NCBI GenBank assembly: GCA_023055355.1
Contig: JALJCS010000002.1
Location: forward strand, 84,593,001 to 84,657,000
Length of the DNA stretch: 64,000 bases
Direction of reading: 5' to 3'
DNA from: Agelaius tricolor
Lineage: Eukaryota > Chordata > Aves > Passeriformes > Icteridae
In this document: positions 49,331-60,207 of the stretch, piece after piece
Layout of the letters: every line of letters starts with the position of its first letter
Position numbering within the stretch: position 1 is the stretch's first letter
Translations under genes and position numbers: made by a program
Notes under the pieces: model-generated
What the model was told of the DNA's origin: nothing
The model's input: the letters and a program-made list of their open reading frames with translations, nothing else
Database searches by the model: none

Positions 49331-52300
49331 TGTTCTACTCACAGCGCTTCTTCTTGCACAGACATCCACAAAAGGACTGACCAACAAGTAAAAAAAAAAC
49401 AAAACTGAAGAGCTCCAAAGTCCAGGAAAGTTCAAAAAGGTTTAGTTTACCAAAAAGAACCCTCAATTAATTCCAACAGTTCAAGTGCAAGTGAACTTCT
49501 GATTAATATTAATCACAAACACCACCAGTTTACCATGCAAATATTTTAATTATTTAAATTGCTCTCTTCTGAGCATGAAGAGACAGAAGTACCACTCCAT
49601 AGTGGTATTTCCTATGACAGTGACAAAGGACCACTAGCTTATAACTTAAATATAATAAATTCCCATTTTGTGTAACTGAGGCTGAATACCCACAGGATAT
49701 TATTAATATTTCCCCTCCAGCATCTGGTCTAATAAAGAAACACAGAACAGCTTTGCTGTAGTAAAAAGTTTACAGAAAGTTCAACAATTTAATTAAAGAC
49801 AATACAAAATATGCTGTCTGAATTCAAATAATTTATGTAAAAGTACACGCATGAGAAAATACTGGCAAGAAGATTTGGGTAACCCTATTATCGGATGCAC
49901 GTTCTTTGTTCCTAGAGATAACATACAGTCAAAAATACATTTATCATTTAAATTACAATAGAAGACAGTATTTCAAATACAATTTCGGGTCTGCCAGCCA
50001 GGCAGATGAAGGCAAAAGAAATTCCTGTTAACACAGGAAAAATGGATAGAATAGAAAAAAAAAAGAGCAATACTGAAGTCACTTAACAAGCCTGCAGTGT
50101 TTTGTTTTTCCTTTTATCAAGGAGGGAGAAGATACCAGAAAGTAAAAGGGACTGTGTCTTCTCAGTCAGGTTTTTAGTAAGTGTCATCAGAGCATCAGGG
50201 ATTACTTTCATCCATGTACCCCAGAAAAACCCATTCTCCTTGTGGAGAGACAGGGCACAGATCTCTTCCACAATGCCACGCGCACACAAGTGTGGATCCT
50301 GAACTACGTGGTTCTCAGGGGGGCAGCTTGGCCCCAACAAACACCTTCTCTGAGCCTCCAACAGCACCACTAATACTCTCACATCACAAGTTATTCCTCA
50401 CCTTTATCAAATACTGAAACCCCAGAAGTCACCTTCATCATCATGGTATCAGACTGAAATACCCAATATTTCTCACCATGTGTCACTTGCCCTCCACATT
50501 TTTGTGGTCAACTAAACAGTTTAACAAGACGACACATGATTAACTTCTTTCAAGATACTTTAGTTCATTGATTCTCAATAAAAGCACTGGTTGCAGTACA
50601 ATAGTTTGACATACAGCAACAAAAGGTACTCAATTTACATGCACAAGCTATATAACAATAGTACACAGTCGTTCCTATTGCCATTATGAAACAAATACTG
50701 TGACAGCTGGCATAACCTTCCAATTGTTCTCAGGAGCTGTAACAGAGTGATGAAAACGGTGTTGCAATGGTACAATGCCAAAGAACAGAGATTTGGCCAC
50801 TGCTGGAAGATTTCAATCAAGCTGCCAGTATTGTAATGGGAAACAGTGTTGAAGTAATTGTAAAAACAGCAAGAAAAGAAGCTATGCAAAATTGCTCTGA
50901 CTTGTACTTCAGTTTAAGAAAAATGTGAAAAATACATACAGCTTTGTATAGAAACAAAAGTGCATGCAGAGGCAGAAAAGTTAAAAGTTCAAGGGAAGAC
51001 AAATGTGAGGATGAGTAAAAAAACCTCTGAACACTGAAATACTGTAAACCAGCAGCAATCTGTTGGTGAAAGAGTGCATAATTGCCTTTCTGGGTTGTTT
51101 TTGTGGGTTGGGTTTTTTTTGGTGTTTTTTTTGTGTTAGTGTTGTGGGGGTTGTTGTTATTTGGATTTTAATTTAATTTTATTTTAATAAAGCTTCCACC
51201 TTTGAAGCACAAGCTGAAACTCCTCTGCATTTGTGCTTGCTGCTTGGCTGAGCTTTCATTCAGTTTTCCAGCTTGGTCCAGATTTTCCTGGTTTAATGTG
51301 CAAAGTACAGCACATACTATTAGGACTACTCACTCCAAGCTTTCAACATCTGCTTTTTAAGAAACAGATCCAAGTGCCACCTTGATTAAAGTCAGTTTCA
51401 GTATTGCTGTTAAAGGGCTTCTAGAAATCAGAACAGGGAAGTCAGATTTATAACAATGAGCTAAGCAATGAGTTTTGTAAAACACGCACATAACAATAAG
51501 ACTTTTCCTACAGCAAATAAAAATCATCAGGGGACTTGATTTCTTTTTTAACTTTTCTTTCTAGGTTTCAGAAGTGCTAGCAATTTCAGCAACAAAACTT
51601 TCAAAGTGCCCTGGCTGTGCCACTTTTTAGTGGCTTTTCCAAGTGGTATTCAAACAAGTAAGAAAACTTCTCCTCTAAGGGACAATTAGCAGTTTAGCAT
51701 TATGCTACTGGCAAGTAAGATCCTGAAATATTATAAATATTCAATAGTTGTCATAATTCTATTCATAACCATATAAAAGCACAGTTACATGATACTGCAC
51801 AGGTCTATAATACGCCAAGTAAGACTACAAAAACAAAAGTAAAAAAAAAAAAGTAAAAAGGCCTCAATTCTCCTATTTTTGTTGCTTGGTTTTTTTAACT
51901 AATTGTGTCAGGAAAAAAAAAAAGTAGCAAAGACTTAATCTTAAACACAAAGGTATTATCATCAAATCAGGTCCTCTAATCCAGACTGATGGTACACTTA
52001 TCATTTCAACTGAAGCACTCATAACAAACTTGCAATGCCAGCATTCATTCATACCCTGAACTGTTCCCTGGCCTCATCTACCCAATCAATTATTCACACC
52101 TTATATTAAGCAGAACAATTTAAAAAGTTGTTTGTGGTTTTGAAACAGTTGGTCTGAATTCTTTAATACCACACTCAAAACAGAGGAAGACAAATTAAGG
52201 ATATTTCAACTCAATTCACAAAACATTGTTTAGAAAGGGGAAAAAAGAGGCATGAATATGGAAGTACAGAAGGTTGTTAAATCACCACTTTAAAAACGGA

Positions 52301-52937
52301 CTTGGTAGAGAGCCTACACTGGAAACACTTACCTTGTCAAAGCATCAACATGATCATCAGAAGACAATTCAGAGACACTTAAGTCAGAATTGTGAAAAAA
52401 TGAAACTATACTGTCAAAGATCACTGAAATATCTAATCTAAGGCAGTGCAAAATGATGGCTGGTGAGGGGCAACCAGTCTCCTTGCAAAGTGAGGGACTT
52501 CAAATTACTCATCCCTGATCTTCTTGGTAATCTGCATTGAAGGACCTGATGAACACCAGTGATATTTCTGTCATGCAATTACAACTGTTAAGCAACCAAT
52601 ATGCAACTCAAGAGTGATACTGTCATCCATGGTGGATTATTGAAATAATAATCCATTAAAGAATAAGTTCAAAGGGGAAAGTGGTAAACATCTTGCCATA
52701 AGTGAAAACACTTCAAAAATTTACAATTAAATAAAAAGTTAGATGATATCTTATAAAAAGAAGTACTGAACACAACAAGGCCACAATAAATTAGTGTTTC
52801 CATAAAATGACATGCTGAAGGTTTTGTTCCCAAGTCTATACATTTTTTTACTGTCTGTTAATTCCTAAATATTGACAGCATAATTGAATAATTGAGGTAC
52901 AGTAGTTTACATTTGTATATGTCTTGTAAAAAGATTA
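49331..52937 (-). other. TMEM65: Presumed TMEM65 3' untranslated region (end unknown)
   Basis: Sequence downstream of the TMEM65 stop is unique and AT-rich, with no exon or confident repeat recognised. The plus strand is visibly richer in A and C, as expected if the minus strand is transcribed. Minus-strand AATAAA motifs occur at 51178-51183 and, further on, at 49111-49116; neither has an obvious GT-rich element after it. The left boundary given here is only where an LTR-like block begins, so the true cleavage site could be much nearer the stop or further left. Confidence 0.4.
51091..51158. repeat. G/T-only low-complexity tract
   Basis: Forty-seven consecutive bases (51091-51137) are only G or T on the plus strand. 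After one A, a further 20 (51139-51158) are again only G or T. On the TMEM65 sense strand this is a C/A tract inside the presumed 3' UTR. Confidence 0.95.
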
Positions 52938-53030
52938 TTATTTTTCTTCCAGTTTTTCTTCCTCCTCGCCAAAGAACAACAAAGGAAACATTCCTAAAAT
53001 GCAGCCAATGGTCACTCCAATAGCTTTACC
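52938..53030 (-). CDS. TMEM65: TMEM65 terminal coding exon with stop codon
   Basis: The acceptor is CTTTCTTTAG. The exon reads GKAIGVTIGCILGMFPLLFF, then GEEEEKLEEK and a TAA, with a second TAA immediately after. The hydrophobic stretch is the last membrane span, and the C-terminus is a short charged tail. Mammalian TMEM65 as I recall it has a longer glycine run and ends a few residues differently. Confidence 0.97.
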   Translation of the reverse strand, partial: GKAIGVTIGCILGMFPLLFFGEEEEKLEEK

Positions 53031-56000
53031 CTAAAGAAAGAGGGGAAAAAATTAAGTTTTTCACTGATCAGTTATTACTCATTACCCATGTACCACCACA
53101 ACCAGGGACACACAACCCTTGTTCTAGTTTTCAGCTTGGAATCACATTTTTCTTAGCATGCAGACTAGAAACACAGTCTATGAGAGAGAGGCAGATATGA
53201 CAAGGTTAGAAACAGTGTTTGCTATGACAAAAGACAATTCTGAAGAAGGAGGAGGGCAATGATCATGAAGAGTTGCACAAGTGGTAAGAGAGGAAATGGA
53301 CATTCAAAGGATAAGCAGAGTGGCCAGGAAGACAGAAAAGGAAAAAAAAATTACCAAAACACCAAGCCACCAAACAACACCTACACACATTTTAGGTGCA
53401 ATTATAAATGCATCTGCGTGTATCTGGTACTGCAAATCATCAAAGGAATGAGTGGCTCCTTGCAAACATGATGGCTTTCAAAGGCACAAGGCAAAACCAA
53501 CAAAAACTGGAAAACATTTCATTTGATCTGAATGTGTAAGTCAAGAGGAGAGGAAATAAAGACAAGCACCCTCCAAACCACATCAATAGCAGTAGGTGGA
53601 TAGTGTTGAAAAACTTGAGACAGCAGATAAAAAAGACAAAATGCAAAAGACAAAATGCAAAAATACCATACAGGCAAAAGAACACTGAAGTTTTTTCACA
53701 GAAAAAGAATATAAACAAACTGAGTGCAATGACAGGTTTTGCCACAGGCTCAGCTTTTACTGAGAAGACTCTTAGACTATGGGGCAGCCCCCTGACAGCA
53801 TGCCAACTCTTCACTGCTCCGTGCTTTGATCTATCACTGACTTTTTCTACCATAACTTTTCCTCAGTAAGTGCTATTTCTTCTCCCTTAAATCTGCAAAA
53901 GTATTTTTCCCAACGAAGGCTCATTCTGACAAAGAATCTGTTTCTTTACTCAGTTTCTGATAATCTGTTTCTTTAATCATTGCTCACTGCTGAAGTGGTA
54001 CCACTTCAAATATTTAAATGTTAAGTAAGTAATCACTCTGAAAGGCATCTGCAAAGTGAGTGTCCTGTAACTGTAAACACAGGCAGTGCATACTACTCAA
54101 GTGCTGAAAGTTTGGCCAGAGGAAAGCTGATTTCATATCCAAGCTAATTATAGATCATTAGAAATTAGTACAAACCAGCACAGGTATATGAATAGCAAGC
54201 ACTTGACAAAGAATGTAGAGGAGTAAACTACTAAGTGGTCATAACTTCCAAGTAAATTATCTTATCACCACAGCCAGAGCTCAGCCCAGGTATCTGCACA
54301 GTGTACACAAAGTCATTGCAGAGTCTATCCATGTCACTTGTCACTTGGGCTTGCTGCATACAAAAAAACCACTCAAGCTCAAAAAATTCCCATCTCTTGA
54401 TTCTCCCTGATATGGGCTTAAGACTAAACCCTCTGGGGAACATGCACAAAGTTGGTGGCCATTAAGGAATAAATTGAAAAAGTGACAAAAAGCATTTATC
54501 AGCTGGTTTAAACACAAAAAGCTCCACACCAGCGGCACTGCCCACAGGATACTCACCAAGTGTGCACTGAGCCGGGTCTGCCACATGTCAGCTTGTTTGG
54601 GTGTCAGGTCAGGGATTGACAGACCCAGCCGGGAAGCCAAAGCTTCCACATAACCTGCAAGACTGAAGAACAAGAAAACAAGAACAATTGATTTTGAATC
54701 TCACAGTATCTTTTAGTGAGGGTTTTGAAATACTTGAACTTAAAGACAAGAGCTTTTCCTTCAGCATACCAATAAAGTGATTGAGAGAAAATTATGGGAC
54801 AGAGTTCAGGCTTCTAAAGGTCACATTTTGCAATGTAATTTAATTATCTCACTGATTGAAGACACAGTATTTCTAAAAAACCTTATGCAGTACAACACAA
54901 CTGGTGTGAATGTTAATGCATTTTTACAGAGCTTTTTAAGTAACCTTTACTGGAGGAAAGGTCACCCACAGACTAGTTAGTGGCAAGCCTTGTAATTTGC
55001 AGAAAACAAAACAGGGAAAGTGGGAAAAACAGGCATAACAAACAGCTTTAGTTTCAGCAGTTATGCAGGAACTTCCTGTAAAAACTAAATAAACTGGATC
55101 TGTTTTTATCAGAAATAGGTTTGCCTAGACCTGAAGACATTGCAGAGATATTGTTTCAGCTGAGGAGAAGGAAATCTCTTCAGATTTGGGGATAACAACC
55201 TGAGAAAGTATATTAGGCAGAACTATATTACGTGACAAAAAGAAATATTTTTCCACTTTGCATCTCAATGAATGCACTTAATATTCTTAACACAAGTTCA
55301 TACATACCCCAGTCCAGCTAAATCTGAAACAAGGTTTCCCAAAGCTGCAGCTGGAGGGAGGAAGAGAAAAAGGTATTATTTTAGCTACAAACAAAACCAA
55401 CCCTCCAACCCTACAAACAAACCCAGCTCCCACCCTCCAGTGACCTTCGCATATTCTCATTTTATACAGAATTAAAGACTAGACCTAAGTTCCTTATATT
55501 TTAGTGGTTTTTATTCTGACCTTATTACAATTTAATAACAGCAGCAGATTAGAATTAGTAAGAGGTGCAACTATTTTTCTCAATTTACATGGAGAAAACT
55601 TGACAATACAAAAAAGACAGCACTAACACTTGGAAATCAACATAACTTTTGAGATTAGAGTTAAGAACAGCTGTGCATGATTGTCAGCTCCATGCAGCTA
55701 ATGCTGCACACCAAGAAAAGCCTTCCAGTGCCTGAAGAGGCACAGGAGCAGTGTAAATAGAAGGAGTTGCCACTCAGGTATGCAGCTTTGATACCATGTC
55801 ATTATATCCATGAACTGTGTCAATTCAAGAAGAAATAATGTAACACAAGTGAACAAAGTTACACACAAAATACAGATTTCACAGCAGACCTTACTAAGAT
55901 AAGCTTCCCTGTGACTGTCTCACATTGAACCAAGGCCTGCAAATTTCCAAATCTTGAACTTGCCCTGCTGTAACATTTTCAGCTCAGCTCTCCCTCCTCG

Positions 56001-59000
56001 TGCTTTTGAGCAATGCTACACCTGCAGCTGGTGGATCCATGAGCACCCTCTGCCACTGCAGAGGCACCAGAGCTGCTGAGCAGAGCTTATCAGTCTTGGC
56101 CCAGGGCAGGGGCAGGGTGGCTGCTTGGCCTTCCTGTGGTATCTCACCAAGGCAGAGGAGCCACCAGGAAGTGCAGTACAAAGACACCAACACTGATCTC
56201 CCCTTAGTACTGCAAGCCAACAGCAACGTACAAACACATATATCCACATACATTGACACTGGGCCCTGGGGAATTTAGAGCAGTTCCATCACAGAAATGC
56301 AAATACACTTTCCCAACTGACCCAGGATTTGAATTATTAGGCTGAAATCAACAACAAGCACTTCAAAAGCTATTTGAACTGAAATTCCTTTTCTACAAAT
56401 GGAATATGTCCTACATAGTATATGGTAGAGATAATTCATGCTATATATGTGTATAAAATATTGTAGAATCTAAGGTATGTCTGTGATCACCCTGGCTGGG
56501 AGCAGAGTCTCATTTTTATTCAATTAGTTCCCGGACAACGTTAAGATAATATCAAGTCTGTTAACATATGAAAGAAACCTTCCTGGGCCATGATTGATAA
56601 GTTTCTGTGGAATGTCTGAATCACTCACAGGACCTGCACCTGGGAAGATTGCATCTACCGTTCTCAAGAACCGGTGTAATCAAGAACCGGTGTAATCAAG
56701 AACCGGAGGTCACTCTGCTAAATACAAATACAGATTCTGCCAAGGTGCTCAGACATCCGTCTGTCTGGACCCCTGGACCTACCTTTGTCTATTCCTGCAC
56801 ATGTATGGCCCCAGTTCTACATGTGAAGAGACACAAAGAAACGTTCGGTCATCCCTGCCTCAGGCAGAATAAACTGTATATAAGCTGGCTGCTGGAAGCA
56901 CTCGGGGTGAACCACGGGGAAACGCTGGCACTTTGTCAGTCGGATCTCGGTTCACCCAGCGCCTGCACCCGGGGCTGACGCTGTCTTGGCTGTGGTCGTC
57001 TTTTGAAATTCTGGGGTTTTTTTGTTATCGATCTAATAAATCTTTGTTAAATTTTTTTATAAATTTGGCTACCGATTTGATCATTTCTAACATCCTAGCT
57101 TCACCCAGAGATTGTTTCTTTATTAGGAAATGCAGCTGCAAGACTGAGGAAGAGCCATTTCCAGCCCTGTGTGCTACTTTCAGCTTAAAATATAGGAATG
57201 TGCCATATTAGTCTCAATGTGCTGCAATTTTAATACTTGCCTGCCATAGTTGAAATTCCTAAGACAACTCCAATTGACAATTCTATCTGGGTTCCCTGAA
57301 AAATAAACAGTTTTCTCATTATTTGAGGGATTTGGAGTTAAAATAAATTATATTGATACAACTGACAAAAGTTTTGTTTATTGCTTGTCTACATTAAAAG
57401 TGAAAGGATAAATGGACATTTCTTCTATTAGATCACAGAGTTCTTTTCTTCCTGGCATATATTCCCCCTAAGGCAAGGGTCTACTTCTGAAAGTCTTTTA
57501 ATATTTCATATGTACTCTCTCAGGCAGCTGGGGGACAAACCTGCAACCCCTATCCCTGCATAGCATCTTCCCCACTGCAACTCTTAGCTGAATGTAGAGC
57601 TCTGAACAAAAACTTCTACAAATACCAAGCAAACAAATAAAACACAGTATCACAGCTCCTTATGTTTTCAGCTGAAGAAACAAAACCACATGGTCTACAT
57701 TATGAAACACCAGTACATGGTCAAAAGATGAGAGACAAAGTGCATGAACTAAAACAAGACACGTTCCAGTTGGATAGAGCAAATCATTTTCCATCCAGGA
57801 CAGCTGAGGACAGCTGAGCATTGGAACAGGTTGCTCAGACAGGCTGCCCTTGGATTTCTCAAGTTCTTCAGGATAAAACTATGAGCAACTTGGTCTCATC
57901 TTACAGCTGGATCTGCTTTGAGCAGGAGGTTGGACTAGAGACCCTGAGATGGTCCTGAACAGAGGGACTTTCAAGACTAGACCTCCCAGGCCATTCTATT
58001 CTGTTCTCTTGAAAAATATGCATCTTACAGACTTGTTCAAGGAATTAAACAGTGAACTTACCGCAGCAATCATTATTGCGTTATCCAAAAATCCAAACCC
58101 TACAAAAGGTAATGCATTGTGGAAGAACACTAAAAGAAGTAACAAAGAAAAAAGTTAATTTTTGTAAGTTCACTAGTGCACAGGAACAACTGAAATGTCT
58201 AATACTGGTTTTAAGAGAAACAAAGGCAGAGTACACAAAATTCCTTTCCTCCTGGTCACCTTTTTGTTGCTGGCAGGTGTGGTAAAACCCTTTGCTACAC
58301 AGAAATGTTACTAATGGCTTGTGAAGAACCAGCTTAAAAATCTGCTTTGCAAGTACTTTTACAATTTCAGGTGAAAACCACTTATACCTACTAGTGCATA
58401 AGAGAAATAGTTAAAACTACACGAACTCTGGTATTATTTACAGACCTTACAGCGATGTTGCAGTATCACTGAAAATCACCAAACTGTCTCACCAGACTTG
58501 AAATAAAGGCCCTCTTTCTGCAAGTCCCTCACTATGTCTGTGCAAGAGCTCCATCTTCTTCACACATTCCTAACATTTTGTATTTCAATTCTTGTCAAAA
58601 CTCCTTCAGCCAAATCTGCAGATGCTACGGTGAGTTTCACTAGGGTGTCATATACTCTTAATTATCTCACAATTTCAATTGTGAATTGTATCTTGACTTT
58701 GTTTGTGTGCTATCCTCATTGCAAGTTAGACTTGTAGCTGCTTTTTAATACATTGCTTAATAAACCAAACACCACCTTTTGTTTCACGCATTATCTTCTT
58801 TTTTACTTTTAAAACCAATTAAATCCTTTCTGAAAATATTTTCTGTTGCAGAAGCTTGGAACATGCTGGTCTGCGTAATTTCTCAGAATGAGCACAGTGC
58901 TACTGTTTCATTCCTTTTTGTCTTGGTTAATTTTCTCTCTCAGGTTTTAGCTTGTAAGCTTTTGATGGGGGTGGGACTGAATTTGCACAGCATTGCCTCC

Positions 59001-60207
59001 AGCTCAGTTTCAAGGTGCTCACTTCATAAGACTAAATACAGCATGAAAACAGACTACACAACAACAATACAGCTGAAAATTGCATTTTTTTAACATTTAA
59101 AATGCAGCAGAGTTTGGATTTGGTTGGAGTTTGGGGTTTTTTTTCACTTCATGTTGGACTATAATTCCTACATTTTATAAACTTAAAAGAGATGCAAACC
59201 TAGGAAGAGGGATGAAAGAAGAGTGCATGAACCTCAGAGTCATGTGAAAAGAAACTGATATCCAGTACCTTTTGGGTTTTCTTTCTGCAGACAGTATGAA
59301 TTCCATGACCACACAAAAAAACCAAAGCCACATTCAAGATCTTTCATGCTTAGGTACTGAATGGTCATCTGTAACTATTTTGTGAATGGTCATCTGTAAC
59401 TTTTTGTGAGAATACACCTATTTTCTAAACTGCACAGGTAATAGACTACAGCACAAAACCTATGAAACATTCCAATTATTTTTAAATTATCATAGGACAA
59501 ACCCACCAAAACATAAATAACAAAACAAGCACACAGATATGCCCAGTATTTTCAAAATGTGTGTACTGGAGCTAAACTGGGACCTCAAATTCTTGTTGAA
59601 ATGCACAAAATTTTGGAATTCATGGAGTAAACAGAACCCCAGACACAAAGGAGGGGGGGGAACAAATTAGGAAAAAAACCTAGATAATCAGAAAAGGAAA
59701 ATGTTTGCCTAAATAAATTTGCTCACTGAAGAGGACAAAAACACAAAAATACACTAATTTGGAAACTAAATCAGAATTTGAATCGTGAATCATAAATGCA
59801 CAATCTGTTTCCAATTTCTCTGCAATTTTATACCACTTTTCAGTCCTTTTAAAACACAAAACCTGCACAAGGCACTGCAGCACCAACACTGCTTGGCTTA
59901 GAAAAACAATGTTTGCTGCTGGCTTTGAACAGTGTGCTCTCATTTGGGCTTTCTGTCCTACTTTCAGTAAGTGTTGCTCATTCTCCAGCCGAGGTGTTAT
60001 GAAACAAAGGCAGCAGGGTGAGTGTTGGTGCTTGCTTTGGTTTTCTCTTACTCCATACAACAGGGATGAGGACAGACCAGCACTTGTGGAACAAAGATGA
60101 AGCCAATTCAAAGAGAGACTGCACCAATACTGAACCACATTCAACAAACATTCTTCTTTTACCATGTCTCAGTTGTCCTGGAGATGGTGGTGCAACCTCC
60201 AACTTCT
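52938..60207 (-). CDS. TMEM65: TMEM65, transmembrane protein 65: last six coding exons (5' part outside window)
   Basis: TMEM65 is a small multi-pass protein of the mitochondrial inner membrane, linked in published work to mitochondrial calcium and sodium handling and, in heart, to connexin-43 at intercalated discs. Exons on the minus strand are 60163-60207, 58062-58129, 57241-57295, 55308-55350, 54557-54662 and 52938-53030. Joined, they stay in frame for about 136 residues and match the known C-terminal half: PPSPGQLRH, then NALPFVGFGFLDNAIMI, LSIGVVLGISTMAAAALGN, GLSIPDLTPKQADMWQ, and GKAIGVTIGCILGMFP before an acidic Glu/Lys tail and TAA. Hydrophobic segments lie at about visible residues 20-38, 42-66 and 109-126, fitting three membrane spans. 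Human TMEM65 is 240 residues, so roughly 57% is here. The targeting peptide and first exons are not in 60208-64000. Four donors are GT; the one after the 55-nt exon is GC. Identification is from remembered family sequence, and exon phases agree throughout. Confidence 0.96.
53031..54556 (-). other. TMEM65 last intron
   Basis: A 1526-bp GT-AG intron. It holds an 18-bp perfect palindrome at 53991-54008 and a short tandem duplication near 53634-53661 (unit AGACAAAATGCAAA). Open frames here, including one on the minus strand over 53440-53853, have no coding character. Confidence 0.85.
53991..54008. repeat. 18-bp perfect palindrome TGAAGTGGTACCACTTCA
   Basis: The 18 bases equal their own reverse complement, with no loop. 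It lies in the last TMEM65 intron. No function is implied. Confidence 0.95.
54557..54662 (-). CDS. TMEM65: TMEM65 coding exon (106 nt)
   Basis: The acceptor is TTCTTGTTCTTCAG and the donor is GTGAGT. One base completes Gly, then 35 codons follow containing LAGYVEALASRLG, GLSIPDLTPKQADMWQ and RLSAHL, ending on a whole codon. This is the loop between the second and third visible hydrophobic segments and is nearly invariant among vertebrate TMEM65 proteins as I recall them. Confidence 0.97.
55308..55350 (-). CDS. TMEM65: TMEM65 coding exon (43 nt)
   Basis: The acceptor is CTTCCTCCCTCCAG and the donor is GTATGT. It completes an Ala codon, then reads AALGNLVSDLAGL and leaves GG of a Gly codon. 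It is the second half of a hydrophobic segment started in the previous exon. Confidence 0.95.
56664..56706 (+). repeat. 16-bp tandem repeat in the LTR (2.7 copies)
   Basis: TCAAGAACCGGTGTAA occurs at 56664-56679 and 56680-56695, and its first 11 bases recur at 56696-56706. Copies are identical. It sits about 170 bases upstream of the LTR TATA box, where retroviral enhancers often lie. Confidence 0.95.
56877..56884 (+). promoter_or_regulatory. LTR TATA box
   Basis: TATATAAG, about 150 bases before the LTR AATAAA. It would drive transcription antisense to TMEM65 if still active. Confidence 0.6.
57241..57295 (-). CDS. TMEM65: TMEM65 coding exon (55 nt) ending at a GC donor
   Basis: The acceptor is CTGTTTATTTTTCAG. 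The exon reads GTQIELSIGVVLGISTMA and leaves a single G. The next six bases are GCAAGT, so the donor is GC rather than GT. Only this junction gives the conserved alanine run STMAAAALGN across the splice; the nearest GT four bases further breaks the frame. This supports a GC-AG intron, a known minor class spliced by the major spliceosome. Confidence 0.94.
57796..58010 (+). mobile_element. Degraded CR1 3' end beside a TMEM65 exon
   Basis: Reads GGAACAGGTTGCTCAGACAG, GAGCAACTTGGTCTCATC, GAGGTTGGACTAGAGACC and CCATTCTATTCTGTTCTC in CR1 order, with many substitutions. The 3' end lies about 50 bp from the donor of the 68-nt exon (58062-58129), antisense to the gene. It also contains a tandem GACAGCTGAG pair near 57800-57819. 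Confidence 0.78.
58062..58129 (-). CDS. TMEM65: TMEM65 coding exon (68 nt), first visible membrane span
   Basis: The acceptor is TTACTTCTTTTAG and the donor is GTAAGT. It completes a Val codon with the previous exon and then reads FFHNALPFVGFGFLDNAIMI plus two alanines, ending on a whole codon. The GFGFLDNAIMI core is strongly conserved in TMEM65. A degraded CR1 tail lies just downstream in the intron (57796-58010). Confidence 0.96.
58130..60162 (-). other. TMEM65 intron between the 45-nt and 68-nt exons
   Basis: A 2033-bp intron with GTAAAA donor and TTTTAG acceptor. It contains a 25-bp tandem duplication at 59358-59406 and a short poly-G run near 59653. No other gene or recognisable repeat was seen. 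Confidence 0.85.
59358..59406. repeat. 25-bp tandem duplication in a TMEM65 intron
   Basis: The unit TGAATGGTCATCTGTAACTA with trailing T-run and G occurs at 59358-59382 and 59383-59406, differing by one A and one length change in the T-run. Confidence 0.93.
60163..60207 (-). CDS. TMEM65: TMEM65 coding exon (45 nt), first exon visible in window
   Basis: Preceded on the minus strand by a pyrimidine-rich acceptor ending TTCTCTAG and followed by the donor GTAAAA. It completes a split codon, then reads KLEVAPPSPGQLRH, and leaves one base for the next codon. Human TMEM65 has a closely similar EKLEAPPPTPGQLR segment. The exon starts and ends in the same phase, so skipping it would keep the frame. 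An acceptor two bases further in is possible but does not fit the phase as well. Confidence 0.93.

Larger units (their letters stand above)
56465..57092 (+). mobile_element. Solo LTR in TMEM65 intron, antisense to the gene
   Basis: The block has LTR layout: a TATA box TATATAAG at 56877-56884, AATAAA at 57035-57040, then a T-rich run and a terminus ending TTTCTAACA at 57092. It is richer in CpG than its surroundings (for example 56890-57000), suggesting a younger insertion. No internal retroviral genes are next to it. The left end is uncertain by tens of bases, and I could not find a matching target duplication. Confidence 0.75.
55351..57240 (-). other. TMEM65 GC-AG intron
   Basis: An 1890-bp intron starting with GCAAGT and ending CTCCAG on the minus strand. 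Its donor-proximal third carries a solo LTR in the opposite orientation (about 56465-57092). The remainder is AT-rich apart from a GC-richer block at 55990-56270, in which I see no gene. Confidence 0.85.

Noticed and set aside
51178..51183. AATAAA on the minus strand as the TMEM65 polyadenylation signal
   Set aside because: The downstream sense sequence is C/A-rich, the opposite of the GT-rich element expected, so it is not called as a terminator.
54341..54673. 110-codon minus-strand frame containing conserved TMEM65 residues
   Set aside because: The conserved part is the real 106-nt exon. Both ends of the frame read into intron past clear AG and GTGAGT splice sites, so it is not a separate gene.
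59680..60165. 161-codon minus-strand frame at the edge of a TMEM65 exon
   Set aside because: It only touches the last bases of the 45-nt exon and reads intron in another frame.
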